A DNA stretch of 64,000 bases, from positions 1 through 64,000 of the forward strand of contig CACCLB010000002.1 of NCBI GenBank assembly GCA_902546725.1, given 5' to 3'. Below, in pieces: positions 1 to 8,425 of this stretch. Below the pieces are notes generated by a model. It saw only the letters and a list, made by a program, of their open reading frames with translations, searched no databases and was not told the DNA's origin. Numbering within the stretch: the stretch's first letter is position 1; each line of letters opens with the position of its first letter. Position numbers and translations under genes: made by a program. The DNA is from an uncultured Bacteroidota bacterium (GTDB lineage: Bacteria > Bacteroidota > Bacteroidia > Flavobacteriales > Flavobacteriaceae).

Positions 1-952
1 CAATAAAAATACTTTTTCGCAAAAAATACCTATTGCTGTATTTTGTATTTTTTCGTAGTAAAATATTGGATCTAAACATTTTATAAAACGCAAAATGTGC
101 TTTGATTATTGCAAAAGTTGCGCTAAAATTGAATTGAAATAGATAAGCAACCCCAATCAGCCCGTCCAGGACTAGTTTCATAAATAAAGTACTGTAAAGT
201 CGAGCTTTAGGAAGGTTTTTGGCACACATCAACAATGAATTTCTGTGGTTTAAAAAGACCTTTTTGGGCGAAGGGGGTAGGGTTGCCCCACCAATATGGA
301 AAACCTTTGAGTTTCCTATAGCCTCAATAGTATAGCCATGATTAAAGATCCGCCAACACAAGTCAATCTCTTCTTGGTGTGCAAAAAAACGATGATCAAA
401 GCCGTTGAATTCCCAAAAGGTATTGCTTCGAATCAAAAAGCAAGCACCGCTGGCCCAAAAGATTGGAACCGTTTCATTGTACTGACCGTTATCTTCTTCA
501 CAGCGTTTGAATAGTCTTCCTCTGCAAAAAGGAATGCCTAGAGCATCTATATAGCCTCCAGCTGCACCGGCATACTCAAAATGAGTACGCTTAGTATGAT
601 CTAAAATATGAGGTTGAACAGCCACAGTATTTGAATGCAGCTCCAAATGTTGCAAAAGAGGGGAGAGCCAGTCAGCCGTCAACTCGATATCGGTGTTTAC
701 AAGAGCGTAATAATCTGCTTTAACGCTTTTTAAACCCTCATTATAGCCTCCCGCATAGCCTAAATTAGAATTTAATTTAATGCAGTCTACGTCAGGATGG
801 TTTTTTACGACCCAATCTACAGAGTCATCAGTAGAGCCGTTGTCTATCAAAACAAGCTTTGCTTGATTACTGTTTTTAATGGCTTTAGGGAGGAACTTTT
901 TTAACAATTCCAAACCGTTGTAATTCAATAATACTACAGCCACGCTTTTCAT
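1..952 (-). CDS. Glycosyltransferase family 2 (partial, 3' end outside window)
   Basis: An open frame starts with ATG at 952 and runs off the left edge without a stop (317 codons visible). It reads as a GT-A fold glycosyltransferase: an N-terminal hydrophobic strand with VVLLNYNG, a nucleotide-sugar motif DNGSTDDS (residues 37-44), the metal-binding DxD-like NTDIE (86-90), and an acceptor-site region ending EEIDLCWR (194-201). Members of this family add sugars to cell-surface glycans or lipids at the inner membrane; substrate cannot be read here. The start overlaps the stop of the upstream PD-(D/E)XK gene (ATGA, 949-952), so the two are probably translationally coupled. The C-terminal part, after about residue 250, is hydrophobic and basic, as in related cell-wall rhamnosyltransferase-like proteins. 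The family call is firm; the specific role is unknown. Confidence 0.85.
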   Translation of the reverse strand, partial: MKSVAVVLLNYNGLELLKKFLPKAIKNSNQAKLVLIDNGSTDDSVDWVVKNHPDVDCIKLNSNLGYAGGYNEGLKSVKADYYALVNTDIELTADWLSPLLQHLELHSNTVAVQPHILDHTKRTHFEYAGAAGGYIDALGIPFCRGRLFKRCEEDNGQYNETVPIFWASGACFLIRSNTFWEFNGFDHRFFAHQEEIDLCWRIFNHGYTIEAIGNSKVFHIGGATLPPSPKKVFLNHRNSLLMCAKNLPKARLYSTLFMKLVLDGLIGVAYLFQFNFSATFAIIKAHFAFYKMFRSNILLRKNTKYSNRYFLRKSIFI

Positions 953-1401
953 TGAGCCTGAGTGAAATTTGGAAGTTCTTTAATAAAGTGATACCGCTGA
1001 TTCGTATAATCCATAGTGCAAAAATAGTGATTCATACCATTGGTAAGCATCATGTATTGACTCTTGGCTTCTAAATTGTATCGAGCAATTTGATCAAAGA
1101 CCTGCTGGTCGATTTTAACTGAGGGTGCTTTACACTCTACAAGAAGTAAATTGCCTCGATTGGGATTGACAACCATAATATCAAAACGCTTACTGGTGTT
1201 ATAAAGCTTGATTTCATTCTCTACTTTGATCCATGAGGCAGGATAGTTTAAGGTATGAATCAAATAATTTAAGCAATGTACACGTACCCATTCTTCGGGA
1301 GTACATCGAAGCCATTTTTTACGAATTTGGTCAAAGACTAAGGGTTTATTTTCCTTATTTTTGAGCTGAACCGCACTGGGTGGAAAATTGAGTCTTTCCA
1401 T
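949..1401 (-). CDS. HSDR_N-like PD-(D/E)XK domain protein
   Basis: A 150-residue protein if started at ATG 1401; an in-frame TTG at 1416 would add five residues and is less likely. It resembles the stand-alone N-terminal nuclease domain of type I restriction R subunits (HSDR_N_2 type), found in many Bacteroidota without any HsdM or HsdS. The visible catalytic pattern is RFD (Asp74), then a hydrophobic strand ending VECK (Glu89, Lys91), the D...ExK core of PD-(D/E)XK enzymes. It is divergent from holA with only 27 bases between the starts, and its stop overlaps the next glycosyltransferase. Whether it cuts DNA, and what for, is not known. Nothing else of a restriction system is nearby. Confidence 0.75.
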   Translation of the reverse strand: MERLNFPPSAVQLKNKENKPLVFDQIRKKWLRCTPEEWVRVHCLNYLIHTLNYPASWIKVENEIKLYNTSKRFDIMVVNPNRGNLLLVECKAPSVKIDQQVFDQIARYNLEAKSQYMMLTNGMNHYFCTMDYTNQRYHFIKELPNFTQAQ

Positions 1402-1428
1402 GCTGTAAAAGTGCAATAAATTTTTAAT

Positions 1429-2433
1429 ATGCAGGCGTTCTTTACGCTACTTTCCAAAATTGACAAAGATCAATTTTCGCCTTTTTATTTGCTGTCTGGT
1501 ACAGAGTCCTATTACATAGATTCAGTGCTTACAGCGCTGACTTCAAAATTAGTTGATGAAGCCAGTCGAGACTTCGATTACACCCTGTTTTTTGGTAAAG
1601 AAGCCCAGGCTTCTGAAATCATTGAAACGGCCAAGCGTTATCCTATGATGTCCAAGTTTAATGTGGTCGTAGTTAAAGAGGCCCAGCAGCTACCCCCAGC
1701 TGCTTTTGATGAATTGGCTGCCTATGCAGCACAACCTACCCAACAAAGTATTGTAGTACTTTGTCATATGCATAAAGCTTTTGACAAAAGAAAGAAACTG
1801 TACAAAGCAGTTGAAAATGCAGGGGAGGTATTGACCGTAAAGCCCCTCTATGACAATCAAATTCCACAATGGATTAGTCAGCATGCAAAATCCATGCAAT
1901 TGGATCTTACACCTACAGCAGTAGAATTACTCTCCACCTATGTAGGCGCGAATTTATCCCGACTTTCAAGTGAGCTAAAAAAGTTAAAACTTGTGGCGCA
2001 GCCGGGTGAAACACTGGATGGACATGCTATTGAAAAATACGTTGGAATCAGCAAAGTCTTTAACAGTTTTGAACTTCAAAAGGCAATAGGATTAGGCAAT
2101 TTTTCTTTGGCTTTTCAAATAGTACAATACCTCACTAGAAACGCTAAGGCAAATCCTTTAGTACTCGTACTCTCTTCACTACATTCATACTTTCAAAAAT
2201 TACTTCTTTTAAAAGGAGTCTCAAATCCTAAAAATGCAGCTTCAGCTATAGGAGTATCTCCTTATTTTCTAAAAGAATACGAAGCTGCGGCTAAGCGTTT
2301 CAATATGCGTCAAATTACCACTGCAATGAGTTGTATATTCGAAGCAGATCTAAAAAGTAAGGGTATTAACAGTGTGAATTCTGGGTCAGAGGAAATATTA
2401 GAAACCCTGCTTTTAAAACTGTTTACGCTTTAG
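1429..2433 (+). CDS. holA: DNA polymerase III subunit delta
   Basis: A 334-residue protein matching the delta subunit of the clamp loader, which opens the beta sliding clamp and loads it on DNA at the replication fork. The N-terminal part reads as the AAA+-like domain without a functional P-loop (FYLLSGTESYYID near residue 20), followed by the helical lid and the C-terminal collar domain that assembles with gamma/tau and delta-prime. The length is normal for the family. It is divergent from the HSDR_N-like gene and convergent with the E1 dehydrogenase gene, 8 bases apart. Its promoter must lie in the 27-base gap or inside the divergent gene. Confidence 0.9.
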   Translation: MQAFFTLLSKIDKDQFSPFYLLSGTESYYIDSVLTALTSKLVDEASRDFDYTLFFGKEAQASEIIETAKRYPMMSKFNVVVVKEAQQLPPAAFDELAAYAAQPTQQSIVVLCHMHKAFDKRKKLYKAVENAGEVLTVKPLYDNQIPQWISQHAKSMQLDLTPTAVELLSTYVGANLSRLSSELKKLKLVAQPGETLDGHAIEKYVGISKVFNSFELQKAIGLGNFSLAFQIVQYLTRNAKANPLVLVLSSLHSYFQKLLLLKGVSNPKNAASAIGVSPYFLKEYEAAAKRFNMRQITTAMSCIFEADLKSKGINSVNSGSEEILETLLLKLFTL

Positions 2434-2441
2434 TCAACTGA

Positions 2442-4850
2442 CTACAATGGATATTGACTTGGATCAAATTCATTCATGATGCTGTAAGCAGCTTCAAATA
2501 CGTCATCTACAGAAGGTTTGGAAAAATAGTCTCCATCACCACCATAAGCAGGTCGGTGTGCCTTAGACGAAAGTAGTTTAGGTGCGCTGTCTAATAGTGA
2601 AAAAGCGGCCTGCTTTTCGATCAGTTGCTGCAGTATATAGGAACTCGCACCACCAGGAACATCTTCATCTACGATAAGCAGACGATTGGTTTTGGCAATG
2701 CTCTCTCTAATTTCTTCTTTTAAGTCAAAGGGAATAAGAGTCTGCACATCGATAATTTCAATATCAATCCCTACTTCAGTAAGTCTTTGGGCAGTTGCCT
2801 CTACTATTCTCAGGGTCGAACCGTAAGAAACCACGGTAATGTCTGCACCCGATCGCATTATTTCTATTTGCCCTAAGGGAACAGAAAACTCTCCTAGATT
2901 AGAGGGAAGTGTTTCTTTAACGCTATAACCATTTAAAGATTCAACAACAATGGCCGGTTGTTCGATTTGAAGTAGGGTGTTGTAAAACCCCGCAGCCTGT
3001 GTCATGTTTCGAGGAACCAATAGGTGAATACCGCGAAGCAAATGTATCATACCTCCCATGGGAGAACCGGAATGCCAAATACCTTCTAAACGATGGCCTC
3101 TTGTTCTGATGATTAAGGGTGCAATTTGTTTGCCTAGAGTACGGTAGTTGAGTGTAGCTAAGTCATCACTTAAAATCTGGATGCAATACAATATATAGTC
3201 CAAGTATTGGATTTCAGCAATAGGGCGCAGTCCTCTCAGTGCCAAACCTATTCCTTGTCCGACTATCGTAGCTTCCCGTATCCCTGTATCAGCAATTCTC
3301 AATTCGCCGAATTTAGCTTGCAAGCCTTCTAATCCGTGGTTTACATCTCCGATCTTACCTACATCTTCTCCAAAAAAGAGCAAGGAATCGTGCTTGTTTA
3401 GCAAAGCTTCAAAGTTATCTCTGATGATGATTCGTCCATCCACTGTCTCAGCATCCTTATTGTATTTTGGCTTAACGGCTTTAAAGTTGATCAATTCATC
3501 TTTAGAGACAGTGTAAAGGTGAGACGAGACTTTGTTTTTCATGTCTGATGTCAATGCATCAAGCCACTGATCAAAGTCCCGTAGTTTAGCATCAGGGTGT
3601 TTGCTTAAAACAATTTTTATTTGTCTTGCAGCAGAAATAATATCCTTAAATCCAAGTTCCAAAACCTGTTCTAGTTTGGAAAAGATAATTTGAATTTTAG
3701 GGTCGTTATGGGTTTCCTTTTTAAGGATTGGTAAATAAGACAAGAGTTTTGCCTTTTGTTTGAAAATAGGAGCTTGATAGGCCTCCCAAGAAGCTCTTTT
3801 TGCAGCCCTTACCTGCTTTAAAGCCGCTTCTTCCATTTTGATGAGTTCAGCTTCTTTTGCTAAGCCTTTTTTGAGAATCCATTCTCGCATCTTTAAATTG
3901 CAATCGTATGCTTTTTCCCACTCCAGGCGTTCTTTTGACTTGTAGCGTTCGTGGGATCCAGAAGAAGAATGACCGAGGGGCTGAGTGAGTTCGGTAACGT
4001 GAACCATCACTGGAACATGCTCAGTACGCGCTAAAGTAGCGGCTTTTTCATAAGCCTTAATAAGCGCTAGGTAATCCCAGCCTTTTACCCGTATAATCTC
4101 CAAACCTTTTTCAGTATCAGTTCGCTGAAAGCCCTGTAAAGCCTCAGAGATACTTTCTTTGGTGGTCTGGTCTTTATTTGAAACGGATATACCGTAACCA
4201 TCATCCCAAATGCTTATTACCATTGGAACTTGTAGGACACCAGCAGCATTGATTGTTTCAAAAAACATTCCTTCGCTAGTACTGGCATTTCCAATGGTTC
4301 CCCAGGCTATTTCATTGCCCTCATTGGAGAATTTGGGGCTGTTTTGTGTTTTGTGCTCGCGATACACCTTTGACGCTTGGGCTAAACCTAAAAGTCTAGG
4401 CATCTGAGAGCCAGTAGGAGATATGTCACCACTGTGATTTTTTAGATTGACCAAGTCCAGCCATTCGCCCTTATCATTTCTAAAAGGTGTTGCAAAATGA
4501 CCTCCCATTTGCCGTCCTCCGGACATGGGCTCTAAGGATTGATCCAAGTGAGCGTATAAAGCAGAAAATATGTTCGCTACGGTGAGTAGCCCTTGTGCCA
4601 TTAGTAAGGTTTGATCTCTATAATATCCCGATCTAAAATCCCCGTTTTGAAAAAAGTGATTCATTGCCAATTGTGGCAGTTCTTTACCGTCTCCAAAAAT
4701 TCCAAATTTTCCTTTACCTGAAAAAACCTCACGCCGCCCAAGCAAACTACATTCACGGCTAAGAACTGCGAGGCGATAATCTTCTAAGACTCTTTTTTTA
4801 AAAGCCTCGAAGCTTATTTTAAGCTCATTTTCTTCGTTCTCAAATTTCAT
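2442..4850 (-). CDS. Branched-chain alpha-ketoacid dehydrogenase E1, fused alpha and beta subunits
   Basis: An 802-residue fusion of the two E1 subunits of a 2-oxoacid dehydrogenase complex, most likely acting on branched-chain 2-oxoacids (or 2-oxoisovalerate/pyruvate). The alpha part spans about residues 30-380, with the thiamine diphosphate region GNASTSEG (187-194) and DDGYGIS. The beta part begins near residue 470 (DGRIIIRDNFEALL) and carries FFGEDVGKIG and the transketolase C-terminal domain. A linker of about 90 residues joins them. Fused E1 of this size is common in Flavobacteriia. E2 and E3 are not in the window. The gene lies 59 bases downstream of the M1-like gene on the same strand and may share its transcript. 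The fusion is plain; the exact substrate is inferred. Confidence 0.88.
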   Translation of the reverse strand: MKFENEENELKISFEAFKKRVLEDYRLAVLSRECSLLGRREVFSGKGKFGIFGDGKELPQLAMNHFFQNGDFRSGYYRDQTLLMAQGLLTVANIFSALYAHLDQSLEPMSGGRQMGGHFATPFRNDKGEWLDLVNLKNHSGDISPTGSQMPRLLGLAQASKVYREHKTQNSPKFSNEGNEIAWGTIGNASTSEGMFFETINAAGVLQVPMVISIWDDGYGISVSNKDQTTKESISEALQGFQRTDTEKGLEIIRVKGWDYLALIKAYEKAATLARTEHVPVMVHVTELTQPLGHSSSGSHERYKSKERLEWEKAYDCNLKMREWILKKGLAKEAELIKMEEAALKQVRAAKRASWEAYQAPIFKQKAKLLSYLPILKKETHNDPKIQIIFSKLEQVLELGFKDIISAARQIKIVLSKHPDAKLRDFDQWLDALTSDMKNKVSSHLYTVSKDELINFKAVKPKYNKDAETVDGRIIIRDNFEALLNKHDSLLFFGEDVGKIGDVNHGLEGLQAKFGELRIADTGIREATIVGQGIGLALRGLRPIAEIQYLDYILYCIQILSDDLATLNYRTLGKQIAPLIIRTRGHRLEGIWHSGSPMGGMIHLLRGIHLLVPRNMTQAAGFYNTLLQIEQPAIVVESLNGYSVKETLPSNLGEFSVPLGQIEIMRSGADITVVSYGSTLRIVEATAQRLTEVGIDIEIIDVQTLIPFDLKEEIRESIAKTNRLLIVDEDVPGGASSYILQQLIEKQAAFSLLDSAPKLLSSKAHRPAYGGDGDYFSKPSVDDVFEAAYSIMNEFDPSQYPL

Positions 4851-4909
4851 ATGGTGTCGCGAAAATACGAAAAAAAGTCGTCTTTAAAGTAAGGAATTCA
4901 GTAAGTGCT

Positions 4910-7741
4910 TTAAAACCATTTACGGGTAAACAAACTGCTGAGTGTGCTGAGTCGAGGAGTAAAAACAAAACGAATAGTGGTGGCATAGCGCGCTTGTGTA
5001 GGCTCAAATCCATTGGAGGAATACAGCGGAAAAAATATTTCAAAATAATCAGGCACTAAACTGAATTTAAACCCTGAATCAAAATATGTCTTAGCTGATC
5101 GATTGCGATTTTTGAGAATTCCTACATCTCCATAAAATTCAATCCATTTCCATATTCCTACAGAAGCATTGATAGAGACCATATAATCATTGGCAGAGGA
5201 ATCGTCAAAAAAAGCTTTAAATCCACCTTCAGCAGGGACAAATTGCTGACTCCAAATCCCAGTATCTTCAGATCTCCCCAAATAGTCGTATCGAAATAAA
5301 TAATCCGTTGCTCGGTTCAGATTAAAGTCAAAGTAATTTCCATCGTTTGCCGAAATATTGTTCCAAAGAAACTTACCTGCAAAGAGTCGGACAGCAAATT
5401 GACGTCCACTTGGAAACAGCTTTCTGTAATTGGTGCTAAAATAGAACTTCCCAAATTCATTTGAGGCTTCCACATTTGAATTGGTCGCAAAAACATTTAC
5501 CGCATCTGAATTGTTGTAGCGATGTAAAATATTAAGCACGCTGTAGTCAGGAGATACTTGGATATTAGGATCTCTATCACGGAACACATTAAACCAGGAA
5601 ATATTGAACAACTGGCGTTTGTTAGAACGTAAATCATAAGGCCTGAAATACATCGAAAAAGAAGGCTGGATGGAGGTGTATCTCAAATTGGTATTGTAGT
5701 GGTAACTCTTACCCGTTAAAAATAATTGGTTTAAGTAGTTTTTACTTTTGTGGTTGATGAATCGATATCGGGTTCTAAAAAAACCCACCATGGATTGTTC
5801 TTTTAAAGAATATTGAGGGTGCAAATCAATTTCAAAGGGTTGGTTTTTGACCCGAGTATTGTAAATACGCATTCCCCCAGTAAAGCCGTCATAGGCATTA
5901 AAGTCTGAAATGGGATGGTAAAACAATTGGTTTCTTTTGAGATTTTCGCTATCGCCGTAAAAAGTTAGTTTTAAAGGTTTTAAACCTGAATTTGATTTTA
6001 AATATTTCCAATTATTTGGTCTGTTTTTTTCTGGAAGAAAACGGTTGGAATTAATCGCGACAAAATCAGCATCCAATGTTTTTAATTCGATGATGGTATC
6101 GCGTCCTGAATGCTCAATCCACTTTTCTGAAATGAGCTGATCGTCTTTAATTAAATCCAATTTAAACGGTACAGGCTTTGAATTTTTTTCACTTACTGTA
6201 AGGCGAATAGACTCTTGACCTTTAATCAATCTTTTAATAGAAAGATCATAAGCCTCTCTATCCGTTAAATAGGTATCGAAAAACCACTCGGTTTCTTTAT
6301 CTGTAATTTCAGCGAGGATATTTTTCAACGGCACTCTCCCTCTTGACTTCGAAAAGGATTTAATGCTCTTGGCCAATACATCGTCTCCAAGATAGTTCCC
6401 TAAATAATTCAATCCAGCACCTACATGATAGGGTATGGCATACAGCTCATTTATTTTGGTAAGTCGCTCTTTCCCAAGTGTGTCTTGTTGTTGCCTGTTT
6501 CCATGTTCACCAAATTCTGCGATAAATGAAAAACTTTCATTAAAGCCAATATTTGCGGCACTGTACGAATTAAATGGTCGTATTCCTAGAATTTTAAATC
6601 GGTAAAGATCCCCAAGAAACTTACCGCTGGGATAAAATTCTTCCACATATTGCATCATCAGATAGGTTTGTATTCCCCCTGTTATCCAATGATCTTTCCG
6701 TTTATTAATGCTAAATAATTCATTTAAATAAGAGGCCAAATAGGCCTTCATAAATTTAGTTTCGTAAATAAATTCATCAGGAAAAGGATTGAGAAAAGCG
6801 AGCTGACCCACTCCAAAAATGGGATTTTTAGCATAGTCTTTTCTTAAGACAAGTAATTTTTTGTTAGAAAGTGTATCTAAGATTCGCTTAGTAAATGCAA
6901 CAATCCTTCGGACAGAGCTTTCAATATCAACTTCATCGTTTTTACCTGGGAGTAGATCTGTGACTATAGATAAGTTTGGGCTGATTTCAACAGTCTGGAA
7001 GCTGTCCGTCAAGTCAAAAACAAACTCAGCACTGCTGACACCTTCATCTCTTAAAAGGGAGGTATTGAGAGTGTCGTCAGGGCTTGTTTCGGCACTTATT
7101 TCATTTAAATTACTAAGTAAATTGTAGTCAGCAGGATAGCTCCATTGAAAACTGTAATCACTGGGTAAACTGCTGTAATCCCTAAATCCTTGATTACTGT
7201 TTAAGAGCCATTCGTCATTGTAGCGAGGTGCTACAGTAACAAACAAATCGCGAAGTAATACCCCTTTGCCTGAATTGATCCCAACACCTGTAAATTTATC
7301 ATCAGGTATTTTAACAACATAATTTAAATTAATCTTAATTTGTTCTCCGGGGTCCAATCCATTAAGCAGGTTCACTTTTATGATGTCCAACTGATCCTTT
7401 ACTCGCGACCAATCTATAACATCCTCTGCTTTGAGTGCATCCATTTGAGTATAGCCCAGTTTACTCTTTGCACTGATGTAAAAACTTCGATTGAATTCAT
7501 TGGCCAAATGTTTGGCGAATGGACTAGGTGCTCCTTGGTAAGAATTTGCCCAATCATAGAGGTATAGAGTATCGAGGGATTCATCACCCGTATTGGTGTA
7601 TTCAATCGTTTGTGAAACAGTAAGTAGTTCATCTTCAACATTCAAGGCTACATCAAAGGTGTATTTTGTTTGACTCCAAGCCAAGTTTGCCGAGCAAAAC
7701 AAAAAAACCAAAAGCATGTATAAATTAGCCCCGTTGCGCAT
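4910..7741 (-). CDS. M1 aminopeptidase-like protein with degenerate active site and C-terminal beta-barrel
   Basis: A 943-residue exported protein (signal peptide about residues 1-23, cut after AWS). Residues ~25-570 follow the M1 (gluzincin) aminopeptidase layout: an N-terminal beta saddle, then the catalytic-type domain. The catalytic motifs are gone. The GAMEN position reads GVGQL (310-314), the HEXXH position reads KAYLA (332-336), and the WxNEG glutamate position is WITGG (352-356), with the expected 18-residue spacing kept. Residues ~640-943 are rich in alternating aromatic strands (outer-membrane barrel character) and end in a terminal Phe, as barrel proteins do. It is probably a non-peptidase surface or assembly protein; the function is unknown. 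The LOG gene lies immediately upstream, with no gap. Confidence 0.7.
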   Translation of the reverse strand: MRNGANLYMLLVFLFCSANLAWSQTKYTFDVALNVEDELLTVSQTIEYTNTGDESLDTLYLYDWANSYQGAPSPFAKHLANEFNRSFYISAKSKLGYTQMDALKAEDVIDWSRVKDQLDIIKVNLLNGLDPGEQIKINLNYVVKIPDDKFTGVGINSGKGVLLRDLFVTVAPRYNDEWLLNSNQGFRDYSSLPSDYSFQWSYPADYNLLSNLNEISAETSPDDTLNTSLLRDEGVSSAEFVFDLTDSFQTVEISPNLSIVTDLLPGKNDEVDIESSVRRIVAFTKRILDTLSNKKLLVLRKDYAKNPIFGVGQLAFLNPFPDEFIYETKFMKAYLASYLNELFSINKRKDHWITGGIQTYLMMQYVEEFYPSGKFLGDLYRFKILGIRPFNSYSAANIGFNESFSFIAEFGEHGNRQQQDTLGKERLTKINELYAIPYHVGAGLNYLGNYLGDDVLAKSIKSFSKSRGRVPLKNILAEITDKETEWFFDTYLTDREAYDLSIKRLIKGQESIRLTVSEKNSKPVPFKLDLIKDDQLISEKWIEHSGRDTIIELKTLDADFVAINSNRFLPEKNRPNNWKYLKSNSGLKPLKLTFYGDSENLKRNQLFYHPISDFNAYDGFTGGMRIYNTRVKNQPFEIDLHPQYSLKEQSMVGFFRTRYRFINHKSKNYLNQLFLTGKSYHYNTNLRYTSIQPSFSMYFRPYDLRSNKRQLFNISWFNVFRDRDPNIQVSPDYSVLNILHRYNNSDAVNVFATNSNVEASNEFGKFYFSTNYRKLFPSGRQFAVRLFAGKFLWNNISANDGNYFDFNLNRATDYLFRYDYLGRSEDTGIWSQQFVPAEGGFKAFFDDSSANDYMVSINASVGIWKWIEFYGDVGILKNRNRSAKTYFDSGFKFSLVPDYFEIFFPLYSSNGFEPTQARYATTIRFVFTPRLSTLSSLFTRKWF

Positions 7742-8425
7742 TTAGAAATTCGGTTTATAATTGTCTTTGATATAGAATCGATTTAAACAATCCATGACTT
7801 CATCTTTAGTATCTACTAATTCAAATAAATCCAAATCTTCGGGACTGATATTTTTTTCTTTGAGTACCGTTTCTTTAATCCAATCAATCAATCCGCCCCA
7901 ATAGTCTCGTCCCACAAGGATGATGGGAAACTTACTGACCTTGTCGGTCTGAATTAAAGTATAAGCCTCAAAAAGTTCGTCTAAAGTGCCTACACCGCCT
8001 GGCATCACTATAAAACCTTGAGCATATTTTACAAACATTACTTTACGAACAAAGAAATACTGAAAATTAATAATCTTATCATGATCAATATAAGGATTAC
8101 TTTGTTGTTCAAAAGGCAATTCTATATTCAGACCAACGGAAGTGCCTCCTGCTTTTTGAGCTCCTCGATTTGCTGCCTCCATAATTCCCGGTCCACCTCC
8201 GCTTATAACACCGTATCCAGACTCCGCTATAGCTTCAGCAATATCAATGGTTAACTGATAATTTGAATCTCCCTCTTGAGTTCTTGCAGATCCAAAAATC
8301 GAGATACAGGGTCCAATAGCACTGAGAGTCTCGTAGCCTTCTACAAATTCACTCATGATTTTAAACAGTGCCCATGAGTCGTTTGACTTGATTTCGCTCC
8401 AGTTTTTTACTTGATTGTTTTTCAT
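7742..8425 (-). CDS. LOG family (TIGR00730) nucleotide-binding protein
   Basis: A 227-residue protein with the two signature loops of the lysine decarboxylase-like/LOG family: GGGPGIMEA (76-84) and PGGVGTLDE (142-150). Known members are phosphoribohydrolases that release a base from nucleoside 5'-monophosphates, including cytokinin-type nucleotides; no decarboxylase activity is expected. A cytoplasmic enzyme is likely. Its start (ATG at 8425) overlaps the uvrA stop by four bases (ATGA), and it ends directly at the start of the M1-like gene, so uvrA, LOG and M1-like form a tight transcription unit. The family is firm; the physiological substrate is unknown. Confidence 0.85.
   Translation of the reverse strand: MKNNQVKNWSEIKSNDSWALFKIMSEFVEGYETLSAIGPCISIFGSARTQEGDSNYQLTIDIAEAIAESGYGVISGGGPGIMEAANRGAQKAGGTSVGLNIELPFEQQSNPYIDHDKIINFQYFFVRKVMFVKYAQGFIVMPGGVGTLDELFEAYTLIQTDKVSKFPIILVGRDYWGGLIDWIKETVLKEKNISPEDLDLFELVDTKDEVMDCLNRFYIKDNYKPNF

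Noticed and set aside
2431-2444. Palindrome TAGTCA-AC-TGACTA between holA and the E1 gene as a terminator
   Set aside because: The loop is only two bases and there is no T-run; it mostly reflects the two facing TAG stops.
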